From positions 1 through 37,261 of the forward strand of contig NZ_NRGS01000013.1 in the NCBI RefSeq assembly GCF_002332425.1: a stretch of DNA of 37,261 nucleotides, given 5' to 3'. Positions 18,926 through 27,871 of this stretch are shown one piece after another. The position numbers and the translations under genes were made by a program. Within the stretch, counting starts at the first letter, position 1. Every line of letters begins with the position of its first letter. The stretch is from Brachybacterium alimentarium (lineage in GTDB: Bacteria; Actinomycetota; Actinomycetes; Actinomycetales; Dermabacteraceae). Below the pieces are notes generated by a model that did not search any database, was not told the origin of the DNA, and was given only the letters and a program-made list of their open reading frames with translations.

Positions 18926-18945
18926 TCAGTCGATCAGCTGATCAG
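18914..18945. terminator. Bidirectional palindrome over two convergent stop codons
   Basis: Fourteen-base perfect arms (18914-18927 and 18932-18945) with a 4-base loop are built of tandem CTGATCAG units. The stop codon of the SDR (18923-18925) and that of the peptidase (18934-18936) both lie inside. As a result both proteins end in Leu-Ile-Ser. A hairpin forms on either strand, so it probably terminates both transcripts. Confidence 0.7.
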
Positions 18946-21048
18946 CTCTGTCGCCCCGAGCTGGTCGAGCAGCCAGGCCAGCTCGTCGGCCCGCTGCTCC
19001 CACTTGCGGTACCGGCCGGAGCGGCCGCCGTGGCCGGCGACCATCTCGCAGCGGAACAGGATGGGCCGCTCGGTCTGGTCGCTGGTGACGGTCTCGCGCA
19101 GTCGCGCCACCCATTTGGCGGGCTCGACGAAGAACACGCGGGTGTCGTTGAGCGAGGTCGAGGCGAAGATCGCCGGGTAGTCCACCGCGCGCACGTTCTC
19201 GTACGGGGTGTACTCCTTCATGTACTCGTAGACCTCGGGATCGTGCAGCGGGTCGCCCCACTCCTCCCACTCGCCGACGGTCAGCGGCAGCGAGGGATCC
19301 AGGATCGTGGTCAGCGCATCGACGAAGGGCACCCCGGCGATGACCGCCCGGAAGCGCTCGGGGGCGAGATTCGTGATCCCGCCCATGAGCAGGCCGCCCG
19401 CGCTGCGGCCCTCGGCCGAGAGACGCCCCGCAGCGACCAGGCCCGAGTCGGTCAGGTGCGCCGCGGCGGCCACGAAGTCGCTGAAGGAGTTCTTCTTCTC
19501 CAGCATCTTCCCGTGGTCGTACCAGTCGCGCCCCATCTCGCCGCCGCCGCGCACATGCGCGATCGCGATGACCACGCCGCGGTCCAGCAGGGACAGCCGG
19601 GTGGGCACGAACGACGGGTCGATCGACATCTCGTAGGAGCCGTAGCCGTACAGGTAGCCGGGCGCCGTGCCGTCGGTCGCGACCTCGCGGCGGGCGACCA
19701 CGCTGAGCGGGATCGCGGTGCCGTCCTCGGCGGTGGCCCATTCGCGTCGCTCGACGTACAGCGACGGGTCGTAGTGCGGCACCGGCGTGACGCGCAGGAC
19801 GGTGGTCTCCCCGCCGGCGACGTCCCGCTCGGCGACCGTGGTCGGGGTGAGCATGCTGGTGAGCTGGTACCTCACGGTGCTCTGCTCCCAGTTCGGGTTG
19901 GTGTCGAGCTCGACGGTGTCCAGCTCTCCGCCGTGGGTGAGGTCGACGGCCTGCTCGATCAGCAGGGATCCGTCCGCCGCACGGGGGATGATCCGCACGC
20001 TCGCGAGTCCAGCGCTGCGCAGCTCGAGGGCGACGAAGGAGGCGAAGGCCTCGACCGCGAGCAGACGCTCGCCCTCGCCCGCGACCAGCAGGTCGCGCCA
20101 GATGGACGGCTCCTCGAAGCTCGCCTCGGCGAGGGCGAAGCCGGTCGCGCCGTCGTTGTGGACCACCAGCAGGCGGTCCCCGGCGTGCTCGACCCCGTAG
20201 TCGACGCCCTCGCGGCGGCCGCCGGCGGGCACGGGGGCCGACGTCGGCTCCGCGAGGTCCAGCAGCCAGGCCTCGGTGGTGGAGGTGGAACCGGCCTGGA
20301 TCACCAGGGTGGAGCCGTCGCGGGAACGGTCGAAGCCGATCATGAAGCGCTCGTCGGGCTCCTCGATCACGAGCTCGTCGGTCTCGGCGGGTGCCCCGAT
20401 GCGGTGGCGCCAGATCTGGTGCTGCCGCCAGGCGTCGTCCACCCGGGCGTAGAACAGCCACTGCTGATCGGTGGAGAAGGCGAGGCCGTAGCCGGTGTCG
20501 GTGACCGTCTCGTCGAGGACCTCCCCGGAGGCGATGTCCTTCACCACGAGGGTGAAGCGCTCGTCCCCGGCGGTGTCCACGGCGTAGGCGAGCAGGGTGT
20601 GGTCGGGGGAGGGCGCGAGCCCGCCCAGGGAGTAGAACTCGGCGCCGGCGGCCTCGGCCTGGGCGTCCAGCAGCATCTGCTCGCCCTCGAGCAGCACGCC
20701 CGGCTCGACCTGCGGCAGCGCGCCGGCATCGGCCACGCGGGTGAAGGCGGGGTAGTCGTCGCCCGCGGTGGTGCGGGTGATGTACCACCAGCCGTCGCGG
20801 CGCACCGGCACGCTGAGGTCGGTCTCCTGGGTGTGGCCGACGAACTCCGTCACCAGAGTGCTGCGCAGCTCCGTGAGATGCGCGGTGCGGGCGTCGGCGT
20901 AGGCGTTCTCCGCCTCGAGGTGGGAGATCACCTCGGGATCGGTCTTGTCGCGCATCCACTCGTACGGGTCCACGACGGTGTCGCCGTGGACGGTGCGCTC
21001 GGTGGGGCGGTGCGGAGGCTGGGGTGCGGCGGTGCCGGAAGTCGTCAT
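18934..21048 (-). CDS. ptrB: Oligopeptidase B-like S9A serine peptidase (active-site intact)
   Basis: The 704-residue cytosolic prolyl-oligopeptidase-family enzyme would cleave short peptides, after basic residues if it behaves like oligopeptidase B. It has an N-terminal seven-bladed propeller (DPYEWMRDKTDPEVISHLEA at the family start) and a C-terminal alpha/beta-hydrolase. The catalytic triad is Ser549 (EGRSAGG), Asp635 (SLNDTRVFFVEPAKW) and His673 (VAGHGGRSGR). ATG 21048 is preferred over an in-frame ATG 24 bases upstream because the family homology begins shortly after it; neither has a strong ribosome site. A related but inactive copy lies 87 bp upstream on the same strand. Confidence 0.94.
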   Translation of the reverse strand: MTTSGTAAPQPPHRPTERTVHGDTVVDPYEWMRDKTDPEVISHLEAENAYADARTAHLTELRSTLVTEFVGHTQETDLSVPVRRDGWWYITRTTAGDDYPAFTRVADAGALPQVEPGVLLEGEQMLLDAQAEAAGAEFYSLGGLAPSPDHTLLAYAVDTAGDERFTLVVKDIASGEVLDETVTDTGYGLAFSTDQQWLFYARVDDAWRQHQIWRHRIGAPAETDELVIEEPDERFMIGFDRSRDGSTLVIQAGSTSTTEAWLLDLAEPTSAPVPAGGRREGVDYGVEHAGDRLLVVHNDGATGFALAEASFEEPSIWRDLLVAGEGERLLAVEAFASFVALELRSAGLASVRIIPRAADGSLLIEQAVDLTHGGELDTVELDTNPNWEQSTVRYQLTSMLTPTTVAERDVAGGETTVLRVTPVPHYDPSLYVERREWATAEDGTAIPLSVVARREVATDGTAPGYLYGYGSYEMSIDPSFVPTRLSLLDRGVVIAIAHVRGGGEMGRDWYDHGKMLEKKNSFSDFVAAAAHLTDSGLVAAGRLSAEGRSAGGLLMGGITNLAPERFRAVIAGVPFVDALTTILDPSLPLTVGEWEEWGDPLHDPEVYEYMKEYTPYENVRAVDYPAIFASTSLNDTRVFFVEPAKWVARLRETVTSDQTERPILFRCEMVAGHGGRSGRYRKWEQRADELAWLLDQLGATELIS

Positions 21049-21135
21049 GGGTGGAGCGTATCGGCCGGGCATCCGTCGATCCCGAGCGGAGTGCGGGAGA
21101 CGGCGGCGTCGTCGGCGCCGCCTCCCGCGGTCCTC

Positions 21136-23298
21136 TCAGCCGTCGGCCACGGAGGCGCCGAGCTGGTCGAGCAGCCAGGCCATCGCCTCGACCTGCACCC
21201 CGACGCCGCCGTCCTGCAGGTCCGCGAGACAGCGCAGCAGCACGGGGCGGGCCTCGGGGTCCGAGGTGACCGTCGCCCGCAGCTGGGAGATCCAGACGGC
21301 CGCCTCCCCGAACGGGACGTCGGTGCCGTCGCGAGCGGTCCAGGCGTACACCGCGGGATACTCCTCGGCCCGGATGTTCTCCGCCGGGCTGTAGTCCCGC
21401 AGGCACCGGTAGGCGGCCTCGTCGCCGGCGGGATCCCCCCATTCCATCCACTCCTCGAGGGTGAGCATCACCTCGGGGTCCAGGAGGCTCTCGAGCGGGT
21501 CCGCCTGCGGGGCCCCGGCCACGACGGCGCGGAACAGGCCCGGGGCGAGGTTCGTGCTCGCCGCCACCAGGAGGCCCCCGGCGCCGATCCCCGCGGCGCC
21601 GAGCCGCTCGGGGGAGACCAGGCCCGTGGAGACGAGATGGTTCCCGGCGGCCACGAAGTCGTCGAACGAGGTGGCCTTCGCGAGGTGGCGGCCCGCGCGA
21701 TGCCAGGTGCTCCCCATCTCGCCGCCGCCGCGCACATGGGCGATCGCGACCACGAGGCCGCGGTCCGCGAGGGCGAGCGCGGCAGGGTCCACCGACGGAT
21801 CCAGCGAGACGCCGAAGGCGCCTTCGCCGTAGAGGAGTCCCGGCGCCGTGCCATCGGCCAGGACGTCCCGACGCGACAGGAGGGAGATCGGGATCCGCGT
21901 CCCGTCCGGTGAGGTCGCCCAGACGCGCTGCTCGCGGTACCGCTCCGGAGCGTGCCCCGGCATCTCGTCCTGATGCAGCACTGTCGTCTCCCCGGTGACG
22001 ACGTCGATCCGTGCGACCGTGAACGGGGTGATCAGGCTCTCCAGGCGATAGCGGAGGGAGGTCTGGGTCCAGGAGGGATTGACGTCGAGGCGGACAGCGT
22101 CGAGCGGGCCGCCGTGGCCGAGCCGGCGCACGGCGCGGACATCGAGGCTGCCGTCCGTCCGTCGAGGGATGACCCGCACCCCGGGAAGACCGTCGGCGCG
22201 CACCTGGAGCGCGATGAAGCCCGCGAAGGCCTCGGCCGACTCGGCGACGACGGATCCCGTGCTGTCGCCCTGCCTCGCCTCGAGGACCGTGGTGACGTCG
22301 GAGGCGTCGCCCGTCCAGTCCAACGGTGCTTCGCCGAGCAGCATCCGCGCCGTGGGGTCCTGCGGGAGCACCAGCAGGCGGTCCCCGGCGTGCTCGACCT
22401 GGCATCGCGACCGGCCGCGGCCGGTCGTCACGCGCCGCGGGGGCGCCGTGGGATCGTCCAGCGAGAGCATCCACGTGGTCGCGGTGCGTGGTGCCGTCGA
22501 ACGGACCACGAGCGTCGAGGCGTCCCGTGAACGACTGATCTCGACGGAGGCCCACTGATCGGGCTCCTCGAGCAGCAGGACGTCCTCGGCACCGGCCTCG
22601 CCGATGCGATGCGCCCGCAGCTGATGGCTGCGGCCGATGTCGTCCAGACGGGTGTAGAGCAGCCACCGGGAATCCGTGGAGAGGAACGACTCCGGGCCGG
22701 CCCCGTGCACGGCGCGATCCAGGATCTCCCCACCGGGGAGGTCGAACACCGTGAGGTCACAGCCGTTCGGGGTCGCGTCGGCACGGACGAGCCGGTCCTG
22801 CCGCAGGGAGAGGGTGACGCCGACGACGCCTCGATGATTCGTGAGGACCGACTGCTCCCGCGGGGACGACGCCTCGGTGCCGACAGCAGGAGCAGTGCCG
22901 ATACCGCCGTCGACGTCGAGCTCGTGCATTCGGGACAGCTCGATGGTCCCCTCGGCGGGACGTTCGATGTACCACCAGCCGTCGTGGAGGACGGGGACCG
23001 CCGCGGCTGTCCCGGAGCGCCGCGGGAGCACCTCGCGGGTGAGGACGGCGCGGAGGCGCTCGAGGCCCGCTGTGCGGCGAGCGGTGTAGGCGTTCTCCGC
23101 TTCCGCGTGGGAGATGGTGCGGGGGTCGAACGGGTCGCGCAGCCAGCGGTAACCGGTCACGACGCTCTCGCCGTGAACAGTGCGCTCCCGCGGTCGTCGT
23201 GGGGCGTGAGGGGCGTCGGGTCGGCTCGTGGAGCCGGTGGACCTCGGCTGCCCGGACGGCGAGACGTTCCCGGGTGCGGCGAGAGTTTTCAGAGTCAT
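21136..23298 (-). CDS. S9A peptidase paralogue lacking the catalytic triad (pseudoenzyme)
   Basis: This 720-residue protein aligns throughout with the neighbouring oligopeptidase B, from PRRPRERTVHGESVVTGYRW to AMAWLLDQLGAS. Its triad is gone: the nucleophile position is Gly572 (AAGIGAGG, against EGRSAGG), the Asp is Gly (ARDGTDV against LNDTRV), and GHGG is QDGG with about seven residues deleted nearby. The frame is open and GC-rich with normal codon positions, so it looks maintained rather than decayed. It was probably made by tandem duplication and may now bind peptides or pair with the active enzyme. ATG 23298 was chosen because the homologous region follows; the Shine-Dalgarno sequence is weak. 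Confidence 0.88.
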   Translation of the reverse strand: MTLKTLAAPGNVSPSGQPRSTGSTSRPDAPHAPRRPRERTVHGESVVTGYRWLRDPFDPRTISHAEAENAYTARRTAGLERLRAVLTREVLPRRSGTAAAVPVLHDGWWYIERPAEGTIELSRMHELDVDGGIGTAPAVGTEASSPREQSVLTNHRGVVGVTLSLRQDRLVRADATPNGCDLTVFDLPGGEILDRAVHGAGPESFLSTDSRWLLYTRLDDIGRSHQLRAHRIGEAGAEDVLLLEEPDQWASVEISRSRDASTLVVRSTAPRTATTWMLSLDDPTAPPRRVTTGRGRSRCQVEHAGDRLLVLPQDPTARMLLGEAPLDWTGDASDVTTVLEARQGDSTGSVVAESAEAFAGFIALQVRADGLPGVRVIPRRTDGSLDVRAVRRLGHGGPLDAVRLDVNPSWTQTSLRYRLESLITPFTVARIDVVTGETTVLHQDEMPGHAPERYREQRVWATSPDGTRIPISLLSRRDVLADGTAPGLLYGEGAFGVSLDPSVDPAALALADRGLVVAIAHVRGGGEMGSTWHRAGRHLAKATSFDDFVAAGNHLVSTGLVSPERLGAAGIGAGGLLVAASTNLAPGLFRAVVAGAPQADPLESLLDPEVMLTLEEWMEWGDPAGDEAAYRCLRDYSPAENIRAEEYPAVYAWTARDGTDVPFGEAAVWISQLRATVTSDPEARPVLLRCLADLQDGGVGVQVEAMAWLLDQLGASVADG

Positions 23299-23920
23299 GG
23301 TTCGGCTTTCGTGTCGTGATGCTCCGGAGGCCGCGCCGACCGTCGGGCACGGGGTGGGGAGCATTGAGCGAGGGAGGGGCGGTGCGCGATCGGGGCGGTG
23401 CGAGCGAGTGGTGCCGTCTGCGCAGGTCGACGTCGGCGTTGACGGCGATGCGCGGACAGCGGTGCGGAGGGGGCGGGGAGGGGGACCGCGTCAACCCTCC
23501 GGCGGATCCTTGTCCAGCGGGAAGCGTCCTCTGAGCGACGTGCTGCGGGGGAAAGGCGATTCGCGGCACCGACGATCACGGTCGGTGAGGGGCAGGGCGC
23601 GCCGCTGTTCCGGAGGAGCGCTCATCGCAGGGTGAGGGGTCGACATGCTGCTCGCTGCTCCTTGCCCGGGTCTCGTCATCGGGTAGTGCCGGCCGGGCGG
23701 GGCGTCGGGCAATATGTCCGATTGCCTCCCCCGGTATTGTGATGGACGTTACCCTTGGTGTTTTACAGGTATGGGAAAAGTCGTGAACGGCGAGGTCCGG
23801 CACTCCGGGGTGCGGCGCATGGAGGGGACCTGAAGGGACTTGAGGGGATGTGAGCACGCACCGGTACCGGCTTCGCTGCCTCGTCCCTCGTGCCCGCGGT
23901 GGGTGTGAGGTGAGCGGGAC
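23299..23920. other. Divergent intergenic region, no gene recognised
   Basis: This lies between the minus-strand peptidase paralogue and the plus-strand XRE-type regulator, so it must hold both promoters. Its open frames are Arg-rich and show no family resemblance. The part at 23700-23790 is noticeably less GC-rich and carries the inverted repeat at 23708-23726, the best candidate for a control site. I could not identify hexamers with correct spacing. Confidence 0.55.
23708..23726. promoter_or_regulatory. Inverted repeat GGCAAT-N7-ATTGCC
   Basis: Six-base perfect arms are separated by 7 bases in an AT-richer patch 195 bp upstream of the XRE-type gene. This size and symmetry would suit a dimeric HTH protein, possibly the XRE regulator itself. 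Function is inferred from position only. Confidence 0.35.
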
Positions 23921-24877
23921 GTGATCCCGGAGGGGGACGAAGGGGAGTTCGCGCGGACGCTCCGCGCGGAGATCGAGCGCAGCGGACTCTCGCTAACGCA
24001 AATCTCCCAGCGTCTGCGCGCACGCGGACGCCCGGTGAGCGTCGCCACGCTCAGCAATTGGCAGTCCGCCCGGAGCATCCCCGGCAGCGAGTCCTCCCTC
24101 GGGGTGGTCGCTGCCCTCGAGGACCTGCTGGGCTTCGCCCCCGACTCCTTCGCCGACCTCATCGGATCGCCTCGTCTGACCGGACGTGCCGTGCGGGGCA
24201 CCAGGTTCGTGGGCCGCCGCGGCAGCAAGGAGGTCTTCCGCGACGCGCTCACCGCGCTGGGGTTCGGGTCCTCGGAGAGATACGCCCACGAGCGGGTCTT
24301 CCACCAGCTCGCGATCATCGACTCCTCGCAGGACATCCAGCAGTTCACCTCGCGGATCACCGTGCGCGCGCTGGAGTCCGGAGTGTGCAGGCTCCCCGCG
24401 GTGCACGTGCTCGACGAGTCCGAGCCCAATGTGGCGCCGAACTACGTCGCACTCGAGGGCTGCGCGGTGGGCCGCCAGGTGGCCTGGCCCGAGCGTCGCG
24501 CGTACGGTGTGGAGTTCCTGATCGACGGCATCCTGAACGCCGGGCAGGTCGCGAGCTTCGCTTACCGCGTGGAGATGCATGCCAAGGCCCGCGACGTGGC
24601 GGGCACCTTCTACTCCCTGGCTCGTCGCGCGCACGACGTGCTGCTGGAGGCCGAGTTCCGCGGTGCCGAGAAGCCGCTGTACTACGAGCGCTATCGGCGC
24701 ACCGAGGTCGCCGAATCCGTCGTTCCGGTGCGCCTGGACCAGCGTGATCGCGTCCAGCTGGTCGAGTCACGGTTCGGGCCGGGATCCTTCGGGCTGCGCT
24801 GGGTCTGGGGCGACCCGGACGACGACGATGACCAGGGCGACCAGGACGGCTGGGACGAGATCGACTCCGCGCCCTGA
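23921..24877 (+). CDS. XRE-type HTH protein with uncharacterised C-terminal region
   Basis: The 318-residue protein starts at GTG 23921. Residues 8-72 form a Cro/CI-type helix-turn-helix (LTQISQRLRARGRPVSVATL then LSNWQSARSIP). Residues 75-290 are not a family I recognise. This part is mixed alpha/beta and contains ERVFHQLAIIDSSQDIQQFT and PNYVALEGCAVGRQVAWPE. It is followed by FAYRVEMHAKARDVAGTFYS and an Arg/Tyr-rich segment (YYERYRRTEV). The end is strongly acidic (GDPDDDDDQGDQDGWDE). It is divergent from the S9 peptidase pair and convergent with the ROK gene. A role as their regulator is possible from position only. Confidence 0.8.
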   Translation: MIPEGDEGEFARTLRAEIERSGLSLTQISQRLRARGRPVSVATLSNWQSARSIPGSESSLGVVAALEDLLGFAPDSFADLIGSPRLTGRAVRGTRFVGRRGSKEVFRDALTALGFGSSERYAHERVFHQLAIIDSSQDIQQFTSRITVRALESGVCRLPAVHVLDESEPNVAPNYVALEGCAVGRQVAWPERRAYGVEFLIDGILNAGQVASFAYRVEMHAKARDVAGTFYSLARRAHDVLLEAEFRGAEKPLYYERYRRTEVAESVVPVRLDQRDRVQLVESRFGPGSFGLRWVWGDPDDDDDQGDQDGWDEIDSAP

Positions 24878-24925
24878 GGGTCCTGAGGGGAGCGGGTCGG
24901 CAGTACGGGCACTTCGGCCCTCAGG
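24873..24925. terminator. Possible hairpin between convergent regulators
   Basis: CCTGAGGG (24873-24880, and a second copy at 24882-24889) can pair with CCCTCAGG at 24918-24925, and GGTCGG with CCGACC nearby. The gap between the two stop codons is only about 43 bp, so a bidirectional terminator is expected here. The loop is long, so this is tentative. Confidence 0.35.
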
Positions 24926-25982
24926 CCCGACCGGCTTCCAGGAACGTCTGCAGCGCGAGCACGGCGGCCCCGATGGCGCACGGGTGGGGCTGGACCTGCG
25001 AGACCACCACGTGCGTGCCGGGGTCGTCGCCGAAGCACTGTCGGGCGGCGTCGAGGTAGATCGCCGGGGCGGCCTGCACGGGACTGCCCGCCAGCACCAG
25101 GGTGTCCAGCCCGACGGCGCTACTGAGGTTCGCGGCGACGCGGACCAGGGGGAGTGCGGCCACCATGACGGCCTCGGCAGCGGCCTCGTCCCCCTGCGTG
25201 GCGGTCAGGGCGGTGCGGGTGAGGTCGGCGATCCCGGTCGGGGCGACGGCGAGGTGCAGGCATCCGCGTCGGCCGCAAGGGCACTCCGGGCCGCGGGGGT
25301 CCAGGGTCATGTGGTTCAGGGGGCGGCCGCTGTCGGGCCGGAAGGGGGAGCCGTCCAGCAGCAGCGCGAGGGCGATGCTCGAGCCCAGATGCAGGGTCCC
25401 GGAGAGCCCGGATCCGGCCTGCTCCCCGCTCCAGAAGCTGCCCAGCGCCGCGCAGGCCGCCTCGGTCCCACGCACGGCGCGCACGTCGAGCGCCAGGGTC
25501 AGCTGCTGCAGCGCGTCGGCCACCTCGGCGGGCAGGTCGCTCGGCACGGCGAACCCGACCCCGGTCACGGCCCCGAGCTCATCGCCCGGAGCGATGATCG
25601 CCAGGCCCTCGCGCAGCACCTCGGCGACCTCGGAGGGGTCCGCGGGATCGGTGAGCGGGAGCACTGCTCGGGAGCGCAGCGCGCCGGTGGTGTCGACGGC
25701 GACCAGGGAGAGGCGGTCCTCGTCGAGCGTGCAGCCCAACGCTCGCCGGGCGGAGTCGTCGACCCGCAGCAGGGTGGCCCGCTTGCCGCCGGTGGAGCGG
25801 GCGTAGCCGCTCTCCCGGAGCAGCCCGGCCGACAGCAGCCGCTTCACGGAATTGGTGACGGTGGCGGCGGTGACGCCCAGCTCGCGAGCGACCTCGACGC
25901 GCGTGGTCTCGGTGCGGCGGCGCACGAATTCGAGCACCGCGGAGTCCATCGCGGAGGGCCGTCCGACGCCCGCTCTGCTCAT
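24921..25982 (-). CDS. ROK-family transcriptional repressor
   Basis: The 353-residue regulator has an N-terminal winged HTH (about 10-60: TTRVEVARELGVTAATVTNS) and a C-terminal ROK sugar-kinase-like domain. The zinc motif is retained in the form CPCGRRGC (Cys-x-Cys-Gly-x-x-Gly-Cys), although the Glu that often follows is His (LHLAV). ATG 25982 follows GAGGGGG; the longer frame upstream lacks homology. It is divergent from the mannoside ABC/GH2 operon, and a 23-bp palindrome sits between them. The simplest reading is that it represses that operon and releases DNA on binding a sugar. ROK regulators of beta-mannoside operons are known, for example ManR of Thermotoga. Confidence 0.92.
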   Translation of the reverse strand: MSRAGVGRPSAMDSAVLEFVRRRTETTRVEVARELGVTAATVTNSVKRLLSAGLLRESGYARSTGGKRATLLRVDDSARRALGCTLDEDRLSLVAVDTTGALRSRAVLPLTDPADPSEVAEVLREGLAIIAPGDELGAVTGVGFAVPSDLPAEVADALQQLTLALDVRAVRGTEAACAALGSFWSGEQAGSGLSGTLHLGSSIALALLLDGSPFRPDSGRPLNHMTLDPRGPECPCGRRGCLHLAVAPTGIADLTRTALTATQGDEAAAEAVMVAALPLVRVAANLSSAVGLDTLVLAGSPVQAAPAIYLDAARQCFGDDPGTHVVVSQVQPHPCAIGAAVLALQTFLEAGRA

Positions 25983-26080
25983 GCCATCCCCCTCGCCTGT
26001 CCTGGATCGTGACCTATCTGGGACCTCCCCGAGGGGGTGCGGCCTCTTGACGGAGAGTCGCGCTCTTTGCACACTGAGGC

Positions 26081-26103
26081 TACTTCATTAAGTCAATGAA
26101 GTA
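26081..26103. promoter_or_regulatory. 23-bp palindromic operator (likely ROK site)
   Basis: TACTTCATT and AATGAAGTA are perfect 9-base arms around the 5-base spacer AAGTC. It is strikingly AT-rich in a high-GC context and lies in the divergent region between the ROK gene and the solute-binding-protein gene, 67 bp before the latter. Size and symmetry fit a ROK or LacI operator. A possible -35 (TTGACG, 26047-26052) lies just upstream, so binding would block the operon promoter. Confidence 0.75.
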
Positions 26104-26170
26104 AGAAGGGGCGGGCCGCTCGGTCCTTGTCCCCGACGCACGCGACGTCGCGTGGACTAGGAGAGCAAAG

Positions 26171-27865
26171 ATGCACCTGAAGCGCCGTGACCTGTACAAG
26201 CTTGCCGCCGTCGGCACCGTTCCGGTCGCTCTGGCCGCCTGTGGCCAGAGCTCGAACCTCGAGGCCAAGGGCGGCGGCGATGGTGAGTCCCGCCCCATTC
26301 TCACCACCAACGCCACCGAGGCCACGCTCACGCGGAACCTCAACCCGCACTCGCCGTCGGTGATCCCGATGGTCCAGGGCCTCATCTACGAGACGCTCTT
26401 CTACTTCAACCCGCTCGAGGCGATCGACCAGGACCCCGCACCCCAGCTCGGCGAGAGCTACGAGTGGAACGAGGACGGCACCGTCCTCACGGTCGCCGTG
26501 CGCCAGGGCGTGACCTGGGCAGACGGTGAACCCTTCACAGCGGCCGACGTCGCCTTCACCTTCAACAAGATCCGTGACACCGAGGCGCTGAACGCCGGCG
26601 GCACCGCGCCGTCGGCCGAGGCCACCGACGAGTCGACCGTCGAGATCACGTACGAGAACGCGTCGTTCCTCGAGGGCCCGAACGCTCTGGCCCGCACCTG
26701 GATCATCCCCGAGCACCTCTTCGCGGACGTCGACGACCTCGCCACCTACGCGAACGAGGATCCGGTGGGCACCGGCCCGTTCCAGCTCGACGACTTCACC
26801 CCGGAGTCCTACCTGCTGCTGGCCAACGAGAGCTACTGGGAGGAGGGGCGGCCGGGGATCGGCGGAGTCCGCGCGATCACCACCTCCGGCAACCAGTCGG
26901 CGACGGACCAGTGGCTCGCCGGGGACATCGACTACATGTCCGCCGCGATCCCGAACCTCGCCGAGCACGTGGAGAAGAACCCCGACCTGGCGTTCACCAA
27001 CACCGGCATCTCGCAGGCGGCCCTGTTCGCCTCCTCGAACCCCGACCTGGGCTGCGAGGGGCCGCAGACCGACGTCGCCGTGCGCAAGGCCCTCTACTAC
27101 GGGATGGATCGCGAACAGCTCTCCAAGCTGGCCTTCTTCGACCTGGGCACCGACATCTCGCCCTCCTTCGCCCTGCCCGAGCGCGACGCGGACTTCATCG
27201 ATCCGTCGATCGACGTCGCCCCATGGAACGCGCAGCCCGACAAGGCCAAGCAAGTGCTCGAGGACGCCGGCTACGAGCTGGGCGACGACGGCGTCTACGC
27301 CAAGGGTGACGAGCGCGTCTCCATGACGGTCTCCTGCCCCACGGGCTGGTCCGACTTCGTCACCGCGCTGGACACGCTCGCCCAGCAGTACAAGGAGGTC
27401 GGCATCGAGCTGATCCCGCAGCAGGTCAGCGTCAACGAGTGGAACGACGCGAAGGCCAAGGGCACGTACCAGCTGGTCATCGACTCCGTCGGTCAGGGAC
27501 CTGCGCCGGACCCGTACTACCCGTACCTCAACCAGTTCTCCACCCGGAACACGGTGCCCGTCGGCGAGAACGGCAACCCGTACGAGAACATCACCCGCTT
27601 CTCGGACCCCGATGTCGACGCGGCGCTCGAGGCCGCCGCGGCGACCGACGATCCCGAGGTGAAGAAGGAGCACTACTTCGTGATCCAGCAGCGCCTGGTC
27701 GAGGTCATGCCCGCCATCCCGCTGCTCATCGGCTCGAGCCTCACGGAGTACAACACCTCCCGCGCCACCGGATGGCCCACCGAGGACGACCTGTACGCGT
27801 ACCCGATGTCCTGGTCCGCGCCGGACAACGCCATGGTCCTCAAGGCCGTCACGCCCGTCGAGTGA
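26171..27865 (+). CDS. Family-5 solute-binding lipoprotein, likely beta-mannoside/oligosaccharide binding
   Basis: The 564-residue lipoprotein has the lipobox LAAC (Cys24). The mature protein is an SBP_bac_5 (DppA/OppA-like) domain with VRQGVTWADGEPFTAADVAF (the family signature region) and VRKALYYGMDREQL. Family-5 proteins bind either peptides or oligosaccharides such as cellobiose and mannobiose. The GH2 beta-mannosidase and ROK regulator in the same cluster favour a beta-linked oligosaccharide; this is inference. AGGAGA lies 9 bases upstream of the ATG. It is the first gene of the operon and is followed by a strong stem-loop that probably raises its transcript level over the permease genes. 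Confidence 0.9.
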   Translation: MHLKRRDLYKLAAVGTVPVALAACGQSSNLEAKGGGDGESRPILTTNATEATLTRNLNPHSPSVIPMVQGLIYETLFYFNPLEAIDQDPAPQLGESYEWNEDGTVLTVAVRQGVTWADGEPFTAADVAFTFNKIRDTEALNAGGTAPSAEATDESTVEITYENASFLEGPNALARTWIIPEHLFADVDDLATYANEDPVGTGPFQLDDFTPESYLLLANESYWEEGRPGIGGVRAITTSGNQSATDQWLAGDIDYMSAAIPNLAEHVEKNPDLAFTNTGISQAALFASSNPDLGCEGPQTDVAVRKALYYGMDREQLSKLAFFDLGTDISPSFALPERDADFIDPSIDVAPWNAQPDKAKQVLEDAGYELGDDGVYAKGDERVSMTVSCPTGWSDFVTALDTLAQQYKEVGIELIPQQVSVNEWNDAKAKGTYQLVIDSVGQGPAPDPYYPYLNQFSTRNTVPVGENGNPYENITRFSDPDVDAALEAAAATDDPEVKKEHYFVIQQRLVEVMPAIPLLIGSSLTEYNTSRATGWPTEDDLYAYPMSWSAPDNAMVLKAVTPVE

Positions 27866-27871
27866 TCCCGG

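Noticed and set aside
19030..21912. 960-codon plus-strand open frame across the S9 peptidase genes
   Set aside because: It is antisense to two genes with clear homology, and its Gly/Val/Arg/Asp-rich translation is the usual shadow of high-GC coding DNA.
18926..22666. 1246-codon minus-strand open frame crossing both peptidases
   Set aside because: It is in a different frame from both real genes and its translation is Arg/Pro/Gly-rich without recognisable domains.
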